From positions 1 through 6,579 of the forward strand of contig SKXR01000132.1 of assembly GCA_007128275.1 (NCBI GenBank): 6,579 nt of DNA. Reading direction: 5' to 3'. The notes under the pieces were generated by a model that ran no database searches, had not been told where the DNA came from, and saw only the letters and a program-made list of their open reading frames with translations. Made by a program: the position numbers and the translations under genes. The stretch comes from Kiritimatiellia bacterium. GTDB lineage: Bacteria; Verrucomicrobiota; Kiritimatiellia; SLAD01. This document shows, one piece after another, positions 1 through 6,545 of this stretch (within the stretch, counting starts at the first letter, position 1; every line of letters starts with the position of its first letter).

Positions 1-92
1 CCGAATCGGCCCATGAATCCGGATCGTCCCTTGACCTCGGACCGGCCCGTGCGATGAAGCGGGCGGAGCACGTGTCTCTACGACGTGTTCAT

Positions 93-113
93 CCGGGGAT
101 ACATCCTCCCCGG
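93..113 (-). terminator. Possible hairpin just downstream of the efflux operon
   Basis: A perfect 7-bp inverted repeat, CCGGGGA / TCCCCGG with a 7-nt loop, begins 7 nt past the stop codon of the RND permease. Its position suits the 3' end of the operon transcript. It is not followed by a T-run on the minus strand, so it does not meet the usual criteria for an intrinsic terminator. It may act as an mRNA 3' stabilising stem, or be chance in GC-rich DNA. The remaining 1-92 contains no supported gene. An ATG on the minus strand at 12-14 could start a following gene, but only 14 nt of it are visible. Confidence 0.25.
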
Positions 114-119
114 TTGTCG

Positions 120-3100
120 CTATTCCCGGACGCGATACACGATCGCGTAATTAAGGGGGATGACGATCATGGTCAGCACGGTGGCGAAGCTCAAGCCGAT
201 CATGATGGTGACGGCCATGGACACATAGAACGCGTCCAGTAGCAGCGGCATCATCCCCAGCACGGTCGTCAGCGCAGCAAGGACCACCGGCCGTAAACGG
301 GTCACGCCGGCCTGAATTACCGCTTTGAAAGGGTCAAGGCCCGCCGTCTGTTGCGCGTCAATCTCGTCAATCAGCACAATCGCGTTCTTGATCTGCATCC
401 CCGCCAGACTCAAGAACCCGAGCAGAGCCATGAAACCGAACGGCTGGTCGAACACGAGCAGGCCCACGGTCACCCCAACCACCGTGAACGGGACGGTAAG
501 GAAGATAACCAGCGGTTTACGGACGGAATTGAACAAAGCCACCACAATCAGCACCATCCCCGCCAGAATCGGCGGCATCTTGGAGGCCAAGGCGGCCTGT
601 GCGTTGCTCGAACTCTCGTATTCGCCGCCCCATTCCATTCGGTACCCGTCCGGCATGCCTGCCAGCGCCTCGGTCATCAACGGGCTGATCCGCCGAAACG
701 CCGCCGCGGCGGTTTCGCCGGTGGTGTTGCATTTCACGGTGAGGGTCGGTGACCGGTTGCGGCGATGCACTTTCGCTTCCTCCGATACGTTTACAAAGCG
801 GTCGATGACTTGGGCCAACGGAACCGCCCGATTCAACGGCACGCTCCAGAACCACGCGCTGTACAGGCTGTCCGGGTCCGACGTCTCTTCCGGCGGCGCG
901 CGCAGGATGACGGGCAAGGTGTCGTCGCCTTCCTTGAACGCGCTGATCGGCATCCCGGTCGTCACGGCCTTGAACCCGGCGGCAATCTCCATGCGGGAGA
1001 CCCCGATGGCGCGCGCCCGCGCTTCCGACACGACCGGCCGGAGCACGTCCACGCGATCGCGCCAGTCCGTCTGGATTTCCACCAGGCGCGGATCGTCGCG
1101 CAACACCTCGAGCGCGATGTCGGCGTAACGACGCAAGACGTCGGGATCAGGGCCCGAAATGCGTACTTGAATCTTCTGCGGATCGCCCGGGCCCAGAACG
1201 AAACGCTGCGCATACACCAAGGCGTCCGGCGCAGCCTCGACCGCAAACACCGTGATGCGTTCCGCCAAGGCATCGATTCGGGCCGCGTCCTCCACATCCA
1301 CCAGCAACAACCCGTAGGAAGGATCGGGGTTCTCCGGTGAATAGGTCAGCAGAAAGCGCAGGCCGCCCGTGCCGGTCATTTCCGTGACCGCTATCACGCC
1401 CGGCAGATCCCGCACTTCCTCCGCCAACAAACGTACCCGCGCGTCGGTCGCGTGAATGGACGTGCCGGCCGGCATCCACACATGCACCATGAACTGCGGA
1501 CGCGTGGAGTCGGGGAAGAAACTTTGCTTCACAAACCCGAATCCATAGATCGCTGCGCCTAACAAGGCCAGCAACACAGCCACGGAGATCCAGCGAAAGC
1601 GCAGGCACCGGATCAGGAACACGCGATACCAGCGATAGAACGGCCCCCCGTACGGATCGCGTCCCGCGGCCCCCGTCGCCCTCCCTTTCAGGAACCGGGA
1701 CGCCAGCAAAGGCGTTAGGGTAATGGCCAGCAACCAGCTCAACAACAGCGAGATCAACAGGACGATAAACAGCGAGCGACAGTATTCGCCGGACGTATCC
1801 TGCGACGCGCCAATCGGCGCAAACGAGAGGATGGCCACCACCGTCGCGCCCAGCAAAGGCCATTGCGTTTGTTTGACCGTCGCCAGCGCGGCCTTGACCC
1901 GGTCTTGTCCTTTCTGTGCCGCGACCAGCACGCCGTCGGTGATAACAATGGCGTTGTCCACCAGCATGCCCAGCGCGATGATGAACGCGCCCAGACTGAT
2001 CCGCTCGAAGAGCACGCCGAGTCCCTGCATGACCAACACCGTGCCCATCACGGTCACGACCATCACGACGCCGATCAGCAATCCACTGCGCATGCCCATC
2101 GCCACCAGCAGCACGGCAATGACGATCACGACGGCCAGGATCAAATTGACGACGAACCCGCGCACGGCTAGGTTCACGCTTTCCGCCTGATGCGAGATGA
2201 CGCCAAACTCGATACCGATCGGCGTCTCGGCCTTCAGTTCCTCCAGGCGCCGGTCGATGGCCGCGCCCATGGTGATCACGTTGCCGCCGGTGACGGTGGA
2301 AATGCCGAGCCCGATACACGGATGGCCGTTGTAGCGCATCAAGGCGCGCGGCGGATCGAGATAATCGCGCCGGATATCGGCGATGTCGCTTAGCCGCACG
2401 GCCGGCTGACCGCCGGGTCCGGGCTGAATCAACAGCAATTCGCCCAGCTCCTCCACCGACGCCAGTTTACCGGTGGGATACACGCGGATCATCTTGTCGC
2501 CGATCTCCATGTAGCCGGCGTCGGCGGCGGTATTCTGGCCCGTGATCACCTGCTGCAACTTCCGGATGGAAATGCCGGTATTCGCCAGGCTGGTCCGCCC
2601 GACTTCCAGGTACACGACTTCCGGCTGTTCTCCAACCAGCGCGATCTTGGCCACATCTTCGCACAGCAACAATTCGCGGCGCAGAATCTTCGCGTAATCG
2701 CGCAAATCCGCGTAGGTATAGCCGTCGCCGTACACCGCATAGAATACGCCGTACACATCACCGAAATCATCAATGATATCCGGCTCGCCCGCGCCGGGCG
2801 GCAACTGCCCCTGCATGTCGCGCACCTTGCGGCGCAACTCGTCCCAGACCTGCGGGAGCTCCCTGGCGCCGTACCGGTCCTCGATCTCCACCGACACCAC
2901 GGAACGGCCCGGCGACGAGACGCTGGTGACTTTCTTGATTTGGCCAAGCTGTTGGACCGCGATTTCGATGGGGTCGGTGATTTCGTTCATCACGTCCAGC
3001 GCCGACGCGCCGGGATAGGACGTGACGATCTGCGCGGTTTTGATCGTGAACTCGGGATCTTCCAGCCGTCCGATATGACGATACGCATGAATACCGCCAA

Positions 3101-3167
3101 GCAGCAGGGCCAGCGTGAAGGCGTAGGTCAGCACCTTGCGCTCGATACAGAACGCCGCCACGCTCAT
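120..3167 (-). CDS. RND efflux permease, AcrB/HAE-type inner-membrane subunit
   Basis: This is the 1015-aa, full-length proton-driven inner-membrane pump of a tripartite efflux system; it moves drugs or other amphiphiles from periplasm or membrane into the outer-membrane duct. Topology fits RND: TM1 at about 12-30, a first periplasmic domain to about 335 (with DPEFTIKTA near 37-45 and DDFGDVYG at 133-140), TM2-6 at about 338-490, TM7 near 527-545, a second periplasmic domain at about 550-865, and TM8-12 to about 1010. The TM4 relay motif reads GMLVDNAIV (D404, N405), so the second of AcrB's two aspartates (D408) is Asn. The AcrB K940 and R971 equivalents are kept (K927, R957), while the T978 position is A964, with T967/T968 close by. 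The start ATG overlaps the adaptor stop (ATGA), implying translational coupling, and GGGAG lies about 10 nt upstream. The family is certain; the substrate cannot be told from sequence. Confidence 0.97.
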   Translation of the reverse strand: MSVAAFCIERKVLTYAFTLALLLGGIHAYRHIGRLEDPEFTIKTAQIVTSYPGASALDVMNEITDPIEIAVQQLGQIKKVTSVSSPGRSVVSVEIEDRYGARELPQVWDELRRKVRDMQGQLPPGAGEPDIIDDFGDVYGVFYAVYGDGYTYADLRDYAKILRRELLLCEDVAKIALVGEQPEVVYLEVGRTSLANTGISIRKLQQVITGQNTAADAGYMEIGDKMIRVYPTGKLASVEELGELLLIQPGPGGQPAVRLSDIADIRRDYLDPPRALMRYNGHPCIGLGISTVTGGNVITMGAAIDRRLEELKAETPIGIEFGVISHQAESVNLAVRGFVVNLILAVVIVIAVLLVAMGMRSGLLIGVVMVVTVMGTVLVMQGLGVLFERISLGAFIIALGMLVDNAIVITDGVLVAAQKGQDRVKAALATVKQTQWPLLGATVVAILSFAPIGASQDTSGEYCRSLFIVLLISLLLSWLLAITLTPLLASRFLKGRATGAAGRDPYGGPFYRWYRVFLIRCLRFRWISVAVLLALLGAAIYGFGFVKQSFFPDSTRPQFMVHVWMPAGTSIHATDARVRLLAEEVRDLPGVIAVTEMTGTGGLRFLLTYSPENPDPSYGLLLVDVEDAARIDALAERITVFAVEAAPDALVYAQRFVLGPGDPQKIQVRISGPDPDVLRRYADIALEVLRDDPRLVEIQTDWRDRVDVLRPVVSEARARAIGVSRMEIAAGFKAVTTGMPISAFKEGDDTLPVILRAPPEETSDPDSLYSAWFWSVPLNRAVPLAQVIDRFVNVSEEAKVHRRNRSPTLTVKCNTTGETAAAAFRRISPLMTEALAGMPDGYRMEWGGEYESSSNAQAALASKMPPILAGMVLIVVALFNSVRKPLVIFLTVPFTVVGVTVGLLVFDQPFGFMALLGFLSLAGMQIKNAIVLIDEIDAQQTAGLDPFKAVIQAGVTRLRPVVLAALTTVLGMMPLLLDAFYVSMAVTIMIGLSFATVLTMIVIPLNYAIVYRVRE

Positions 3168-4282
3168 AACGCGAAGTCTCCCGCCGCACGCAACAGGCGG
3201 ACCCGGCGCCCTTCGGTCAGGATCGCGACGCCCGCCGTGGCGATCCGTGTGCCGGCATCAATCCCCGCCGCCTCGATCATTGCGCCGCTGCGCCGGCCCA
3301 GGTCCACGAACTGGCGCCGCGCCGCGTACACCTCCGGCGTGTCCGTCAGGTCCAGCGCCCAGACGAACGCGCGCCCGTCGGACGTAAAGCCCACGGCGTC
3401 GGACGGTACCAGCGGCGGGGCCTCCGCATACGCGTGGTCCGGCCCCTCGATGCGCACCGAGCCCGTCATGCCGGGCAACAACAGAAAGTCGTGGTCATGC
3501 TCGAATTGCAGCCGCACGCGAAACGTGCGCGTGGCCGAATCGGCCACGGTGGCGAATTCCCGGACCGTGGCCGGATACTCCACGCCCGGCAGGGAATCAA
3601 ACGACACCACAAAAGGCGTTTCCTCCAGGAAGTCGGGTTGAGCCCACTGCACGTAGGTTTCCGGCACCGAAACCGCCAAGGCCAATCGCCGGATGTCCTG
3701 CAATTTCAGCACCGGCCGGCCGGGACTCACGTTGTCGAATGTGTTCACGTACGTCTCGGACACGCGCCCCTCAAACCGCGCCGTGAGCGTCGAATCGGAT
3801 AGCGCCTTCTGATAAATCGCCAACTGCGCCTCGGCCTTTTGCACCGACGCCGCGGCGCGCGCGAATTCCTCCTGCGACACCGCGTTCACAGCCAGCGCCC
3901 GCTCGATCCGCGCCAGCGAACTCCGGGCCAGATCCAATTCCGCCTCCACGTTGCGGAGTTGATTTTCAAACGTCGTCGGGTCCAGTCGACCCAGGACATC
4001 GCCTTCCTCGACCATCATCCCGCGCCGCACCGGGAACTCAATCAATCTACCGCCCACCTCAAACGCCAAGTCCACCTCGCGATCCGCCTCGACGGAACCC
4101 GGGAAATGCAGGACCGGCCGGTCGGTGTAGGTGCCGACCACCATATACTTGATCGGACGGACCAGCGTATCCTCCGCCGGCTCGTCCGGTGTAACGCGAT
4201 AGAGGAACAGCGCCGCCACCGCCGCCACGAGCAGGATACCGCCCACCATCTTCCCCAGCACATTTCGGTTTTTCCAATTCAT
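3164..4282 (-). CDS. RND efflux periplasmic adaptor (membrane fusion protein, AcrA/MdtA type)
   Basis: This 372-aa adaptor links the RND permease to the outer-membrane factor in the periplasm. An N-terminal hydrophobic segment (about 12-28) has no lipobox Cys, so it is probably a membrane anchor or uncleaved signal rather than a lipoprotein signal. The domain order is standard. The first half of the lipoyl/barrel-sandwich domain is at about 66-101 (VDLAFEVGGRL, then EEGDVLGRLDP). A helical hairpin at about 104-163 is rich in Ala, Glu and Arg. The second lipoyl half is at about 165-196 (TLTARFEGRVSE). A beta-barrel follows at about 200-278 (TRTFRVR, LLPGMTGSVRI), then a membrane-proximal domain to the C-terminus. 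The start follows GAAGGG with 8 nt spacing, 18 nt after the outer-membrane factor stop. The last bases overlap the permease start. Length is normal for the family. The specific substrate is unknown. Confidence 0.96.
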   Translation of the reverse strand: MNWKNRNVLGKMVGGILLVAAVAALFLYRVTPDEPAEDTLVRPIKYMVVGTYTDRPVLHFPGSVEADREVDLAFEVGGRLIEFPVRRGMMVEEGDVLGRLDPTTFENQLRNVEAELDLARSSLARIERALAVNAVSQEEFARAAASVQKAEAQLAIYQKALSDSTLTARFEGRVSETYVNTFDNVSPGRPVLKLQDIRRLALAVSVPETYVQWAQPDFLEETPFVVSFDSLPGVEYPATVREFATVADSATRTFRVRLQFEHDHDFLLLPGMTGSVRIEGPDHAYAEAPPLVPSDAVGFTSDGRAFVWALDLTDTPEVYAARRQFVDLGRRSGAMIEAAGIDAGTRIATAGVAILTEGRRVRLLRAAGDFAL

Positions 4283-4300
4283 GTCATCTTCCCTTCGCCG

Positions 4301-5704
4301 TCACCATCCGCCGCCAAACGCCTTGTACACCGCCACCAAACCGGCCGCGCGCCCGCCTCTCGCCTGCGCCAGCGCGTCTTCGTATTGCGCCAATTGACGC
4401 TGCGCATCGAGCACGCGCTGAAAATCCGTCAGGCCGGTCCGGTACAACTCCGTCGCCAACTCGACGGTTTGCCCCGCCGCCCTCACCGCCTCTTGCAACG
4501 CCGCGACTTGTTCGCCGGACTGCTTAAAACGCGACAGCGCATCCTCGCATTCGCCGAACGCCGTCAACACCGCCTGCTCGTACCGGGCCAACGCGCCACG
4601 CGCGGCGGCCTCTTCCGCGCGCACGGCGCTGCGTACCTTGCCGCCCGTGAATACCGGCAAGGAGAGCACCGGCCCGATGCTGAACACCTGGGCAGCGGAC
4701 GAAATCAGATCGCCGGCATCCGTTGCGGCAAATGCAAACGTCCCGTCCAATGCCAGTTTTGGAAACAATTCCCCGCGCGCCACGCCGATCCGCGCCGTCT
4801 GCGCGGCGAGCTCGCGTTCCGCAGAACGGATATCGGGCCGACGTCGCACGAGTTCCGCGGGCAGCAGGTGCGGCAACGTATCCGCCGAGGGGACCGGTTC
4901 GGGCGCGCGCAACGCGTCGAGCGCGCCGGGCCACACGCCCGTCAGCACGCACAGGGCGTTCAGCGTCTCGTCCAGTTGGGCCCGTAGCGAAGGCACCTGC
5001 GCTTCCGTCGCCGCCAGGTTCATCTCCGCTTGGAACACATCGGTTTCGCCCGTCAGCCCGGCGTCGAACCGGCCGCGCACCACCTCCAGCGTCTCGCGTT
5101 GCAGGTCGATATTCCGTTGCGCCGTAGCCAGCCGCCCTTGCAGGGCGCGCAACTGGATGTATTCCGCCGCCGCCTGCGCCTGCAACAGCACCAGCGTGTG
5201 CCGTACATCCTCCTCGGCGGCCTCCAGCCGTCCGCGCGCCGCCTCTTTACTGCGCCGTACGCGCCCCCACAAATCCAGTTCCCACGTCATCGAAAAACCG
5301 GCTTGATACAGCCAGGTCGGATTGTCGGGGACGGATGTGCCCGGGGGGCGGCGTACCCGCTCGGTCTGACGGTCATACGCCGCGGAGCCTTGCGCGCCGA
5401 CTTGGGGGAAGGCGTCCGCGCGCACCATGCCGTACATTGCCGCATAGCGTTCCATGTTCGCCACGGCCATCGCGAGTTGGCGATTGTTCGTGCGGACCTC
5501 GGCCAGCAGGGTGTCCAGCGCTGGATCGTCGAACAACGTCCACCACGCCGCCAGCGTCTCGTCGGATTCGCCCGTCGCGCCCTGCCACCCGGCGGGCACG
5601 TCCAGGTCGGGAACGGCAAAATCCGGGCCTACCGTTGCGCATCCGACCAACAGCACGGGCAAGGCCGTGAGCAGCGATAACCGTAAAGACATCTTATGCA
5701 GCAT
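4301..5704 (-). CDS. RND efflux outer-membrane factor, NodT/OprM-type lipoprotein
   Basis: This 467-aa TolC-like outer-membrane channel subunit is the exit duct of the pump and the first gene of the operon. The N-terminus is a lipoprotein signal: a hydrophobic stretch ends in LLVG-Cys22, followed by Ala and the family-typical VGPDFAVP. Landmarks are WWTLFDDPALDTLL (54-67), a beta-strand block with MTWELDLWGRVR (139-150), LLPAELVRRRPDIRSAERELA (about 280-300), GPVLSLPVFTGGK (344-356), YRTGLTDFQRVLDAQRQL (421-438) and the C-terminal KAFGGGW. The two long helical halves needed for the trimeric barrel-tunnel are present and the length is normal. The chosen ATG has AGGTGG 10 nt upstream; Met5 is a weaker alternative because it lies 22 nt from that site. 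Expression is probably driven from the promoter and paired palindromes immediately upstream. Outer-membrane-factor-first order is less common than adaptor-permease-factor. Confidence 0.96.
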   Translation of the reverse strand: MLHKMSLRLSLLTALPVLLVGCATVGPDFAVPDLDVPAGWQGATGESDETLAAWWTLFDDPALDTLLAEVRTNNRQLAMAVANMERYAAMYGMVRADAFPQVGAQGSAAYDRQTERVRRPPGTSVPDNPTWLYQAGFSMTWELDLWGRVRRSKEAARGRLEAAEEDVRHTLVLLQAQAAAEYIQLRALQGRLATAQRNIDLQRETLEVVRGRFDAGLTGETDVFQAEMNLAATEAQVPSLRAQLDETLNALCVLTGVWPGALDALRAPEPVPSADTLPHLLPAELVRRRPDIRSAERELAAQTARIGVARGELFPKLALDGTFAFAATDAGDLISSAAQVFSIGPVLSLPVFTGGKVRSAVRAEEAAARGALARYEQAVLTAFGECEDALSRFKQSGEQVAALQEAVRAAGQTVELATELYRTGLTDFQRVLDAQRQLAQYEDALAQARGGRAAGLVAVYKAFGGGW

Positions 5705-5724
5705 AGTTTCTAATCCACCTGAAC

Positions 5725-5739
5725 TTCCAATCGTTGGAA
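5725..5739. promoter_or_regulatory. Candidate operator, proximal copy (TTCCAA-N3-TTGGAA)
   Basis: The site is TTCCAATCGTTGGAA, a 15-bp dyad with 6-bp arms and a 3-bp centre. It lies 21 nt upstream of the outer-membrane factor start codon and overlaps the predicted transcription start. The same 15 bases recur in the same orientation at 5757-5771. Size and symmetry suit a dimeric helix-turn-helix repressor such as TetR or MarR family members, which often control RND pumps. No such regulator gene is in the window. The alternative is a copy of a dispersed intergenic repeat. Confidence 0.5.
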
Positions 5740-5742
5740 ACG

Positions 5743-5771
5743 TTCATACCTCACTTTTCCAATCGTTGGAA
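5743..5771 (-). promoter_or_regulatory. Candidate promoter of the efflux operon
   Basis: Read on the minus strand, TTCCAA (5766-5771) and TATGAA (5743-5748) are separated by exactly 17 bp and would place transcription start near 5736, about 30 nt before the ATG at 5704. The -10 matches the sigma-70 consensus at 4 of 6 positions and the -35 at 3 of 6, so the match is modest. Support comes mainly from position: the -35 falls inside the distal 15-bp palindrome, and the predicted start site falls inside the proximal one. This is inference; no experimental start is known. Confidence 0.35.
5757..5771. promoter_or_regulatory. Candidate operator, distal copy (TTCCAA-N3-TTGGAA)
   Basis: This is an exact second copy of the 15-bp dyad, 32 bp from the first, start to start. 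That is close to three helical turns, so two bound dimers would sit on the same DNA face. It overlaps the candidate -35 and part of the spacer of the efflux promoter. Flanking bases differ between the copies, so identity is confined to the dyad itself, which is what selection for a binding site would leave. Confidence 0.5.
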
Positions 5772-5791
5772 GGAAGAAGAGCGGTGTATGC

Positions 5792-5803
5792 GTCGTGCAC
5801 GAC
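5792..5803. repeat. Perfect 12-bp palindrome GTCGTGCACGAC
   Basis: GTCGTGCACGAC reads identically on both strands, and no spacer separates its halves. It lies 20 bp upstream of the distal candidate operator, outside any gene. It could be an additional protein-binding site for the efflux promoter, or part of a degraded repeat. It is short enough that chance cannot be excluded in GC-rich DNA. Confidence 0.3.
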
Positions 5804-5903
5804 ATGTGGAGTGAGGCGCCGCCGCTTTGGACATGCCGAGACCGTCCGGCAAACCCAGAGCGCGGTCGCTTCTCCCGCTTCAAGAATTTGGTAGAACGAT
5901 TAC

Positions 5904-5912
5904 GGGGACAGA
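5904..5912 (+). repeat. GGGGACAGA repeat motif, left of PIN gene
   Basis: The context is attacGGGGACAGAgaac. The motif GGGGACAG is one I recall as part of dispersed intergenic elements in many bacterial genomes, sometimes near Y1/REP-associated tyrosine transposases. No transposase is present here. The same 9-mer occurs in the same orientation at 6427-6435. Nine matching bases alone are not significant in a window of this length; the call rests on resemblance to the known motif and on its placement. Confidence 0.4.
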
Positions 5913-6012
5913 GAACAGTTGCAACTTCCTTATCCGCAAAAGCCGAGCGGACGATCATTCGCTGATTTCATCCTTCCCGCGCCATTATTTCTATGTCCCT
6001 TTCAGTCTGTTG

Positions 6013-6399
6013 ATGCGTTTGCTGGCCGATACGCATGCCCTGCTGTGGTTTCTGCAGGGAGATCGCCGACTTTCCAAGACCGCCGCACGCGCCATCGAAT
6101 CGGCGGAGAACACCGTCTATGTCAGCGCAGCCAGCGTTTGGGAAATGGCGATCAAGTCCAGCCTGGGCAAACTCAAGGTGCCGTACTCGCTGGATACGGA
6201 TCTGCCGCGAATTCTCCGGGAAAATAACTTCACTCCACTGCCGGTCACTCTCGAGCACGCTGCGGGGGTCCAGGGACTTCCGTTCCATCATCGCGATCCC
6301 TTCGACCGGCTACTGATCGCGCAGGGCCGGATGGAGCGCCTGGATATCATCAGCTCGGATCCGGTCTTCAAGGTCTACGGACTCCCGGTGGTGTGGTGA
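6013..6399 (+). CDS. PIN-domain toxin, VapC-like (type II toxin-antitoxin ribonuclease)
   Basis: This is a 128-aa PIN-domain protein, expected to be a metal-dependent endoribonuclease as in VapC toxins. The family signature is complete: MRLLADTHALLWFL gives D6 and the typical N-terminus; VSAASVWEMAIKSSLGKL gives E44; HHRDPFDRLLIAQ gives D95 and D98; and IISSDPVF gives D116. Start choice: the frame is open from 5827, but homologous PIN proteins begin with exactly this M-x-LL-x-DTHALLW, so ATG 6013 is used. There is no convincing Shine-Dalgarno sequence before it. The ATG overlaps a TGA as TGATG, an arrangement usual for an antitoxin-toxin junction, yet no Phd/AbrB/RHH-like antitoxin is encoded upstream. 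It may therefore be an orphan, perhaps silent, or use an antitoxin elsewhere. The family call is firm; activity and RNA target are unknown. Confidence 0.9.
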   Translation: MRLLADTHALLWFLQGDRRLSKTAARAIESAENTVYVSAASVWEMAIKSSLGKLKVPYSLDTDLPRILRENNFTPLPVTLEHAAGVQGLPFHHRDPFDRLLIAQGRMERLDIISSDPVFKVYGLPVVW

Positions 6400-6426
6400 A
6401 GAACTTGATGGAAGATTGAAGGTGGT

Positions 6427-6435
6427 GGGGACAGA
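6427..6435 (+). repeat. GGGGACAGA repeat motif, right of PIN gene
   Basis: The context is tggtGGGGACAGAcccgaatggc, starting 27 nt after the PIN stop codon. It has the same orientation and the same core 9-mer as the copy at 5904-5912, so the two form short direct repeats about 520 bp apart with the toxin gene between. The longer form GGGGACAGACCC resembles the dispersed motif more closely than the left copy does. Confidence 0.45.
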
Positions 6436-6471
6436 CCCGAATGGCACTGAAGTAAGCCGCTCGTTGGATCG

Positions 6472-6545
6472 CGGCTCGGCGGGACGCCTCGCCCCACCTT
6501 ACGATTTCGGCAGGAAAAGGTAGGGCGAACCGTCCCGGTGAGCCG
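6472..6545. repeat. Large imperfect inverted repeat (GC-rich intergenic element)
   Basis: The left arm, 6472-6500 (beginning CGGCTCGGCGGGACG), pairs with the right arm, 6517-6545 (ending CGTCCCGGTGAGCCG), across a 16-nt loop. I count 24 of 29 positions complementary, with mismatches clustered in two short internal pairs plus one single position. No coding frame across it looks real. An element of this length and composition resembles dispersed palindromic repeats (REP/BIME-like, or MITE-like) and could form a strong hairpin in RNA from either strand. It could also end the PIN transcript, although no T-run follows. A smaller dyad, AGCCGC (6455-6460) / GCGGCT (6471-6476), abuts and overlaps its left edge. 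Nothing supportable follows to the window end. Confidence 0.65.

Larger units (their letters stand above)
5705..6012. other. Gene-free spacer between efflux operon and PIN gene
   Basis: This 308-nt interval holds the operon promoter and the two 15-bp dyads (left part), a perfect 12-bp palindrome (5792-5803) and a GGGGACAGA motif (5904-5912). Open frames crossing it on either strand have low-complexity translations, no recognisable domain and no ribosome-binding site, so I do not call genes there. The PIN reading frame is open upstream to 5827, but that extension runs through the repeat and does not look like protein. I looked specifically for an antitoxin ending at the PIN start and found none: the frame whose TGA overlaps the PIN ATG is closed by another TGA at 5963-5965. 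Confidence 0.7.

Noticed and set aside
325..1128. 267-codon open frame on the plus strand, antisense to the permease
   Set aside because: The translation has no family signature and the opposite strand encodes conserved RND periplasmic and TM residues through this stretch.
1147..2319. Long 390-codon open frame on the minus strand inside the permease gene
   Set aside because: It lies in another frame of a confidently identified RND permease; its translation is rich in Arg, Gly and His without any domain, as expected for a GC-rich shadow frame.
3839..4987. 382-codon open frame on the plus strand, antisense to adaptor and outer-membrane factor
   Set aside because: It is antisense to two genes with clear family motifs; the product is Arg/His/Gln-rich with no recognisable domain and no ribosome-binding site.
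5801..5840. Direct repeat GACATG (5801-5806 and 5830-5835) as a possible target-site duplication
   Set aside because: Only six bases match, and the 23 nt between are too short and lack any mobile-element feature.
5710..5958. 82-codon minus-strand frame as a possible regulator or antitoxin
   Set aside because: It runs through the promoter dyads and repeat DNA, lacks a ribosome-binding site, and shows no helix-turn-helix, RHH, Phd or AbrB pattern.
5827..6012. 62-residue N-terminal extension of the PIN protein
   Set aside because: The frame is open but crosses the GGGGACAGA repeat, and PIN homologues start at the M-x-LL-x-DTHALLW motif encoded from 6013.
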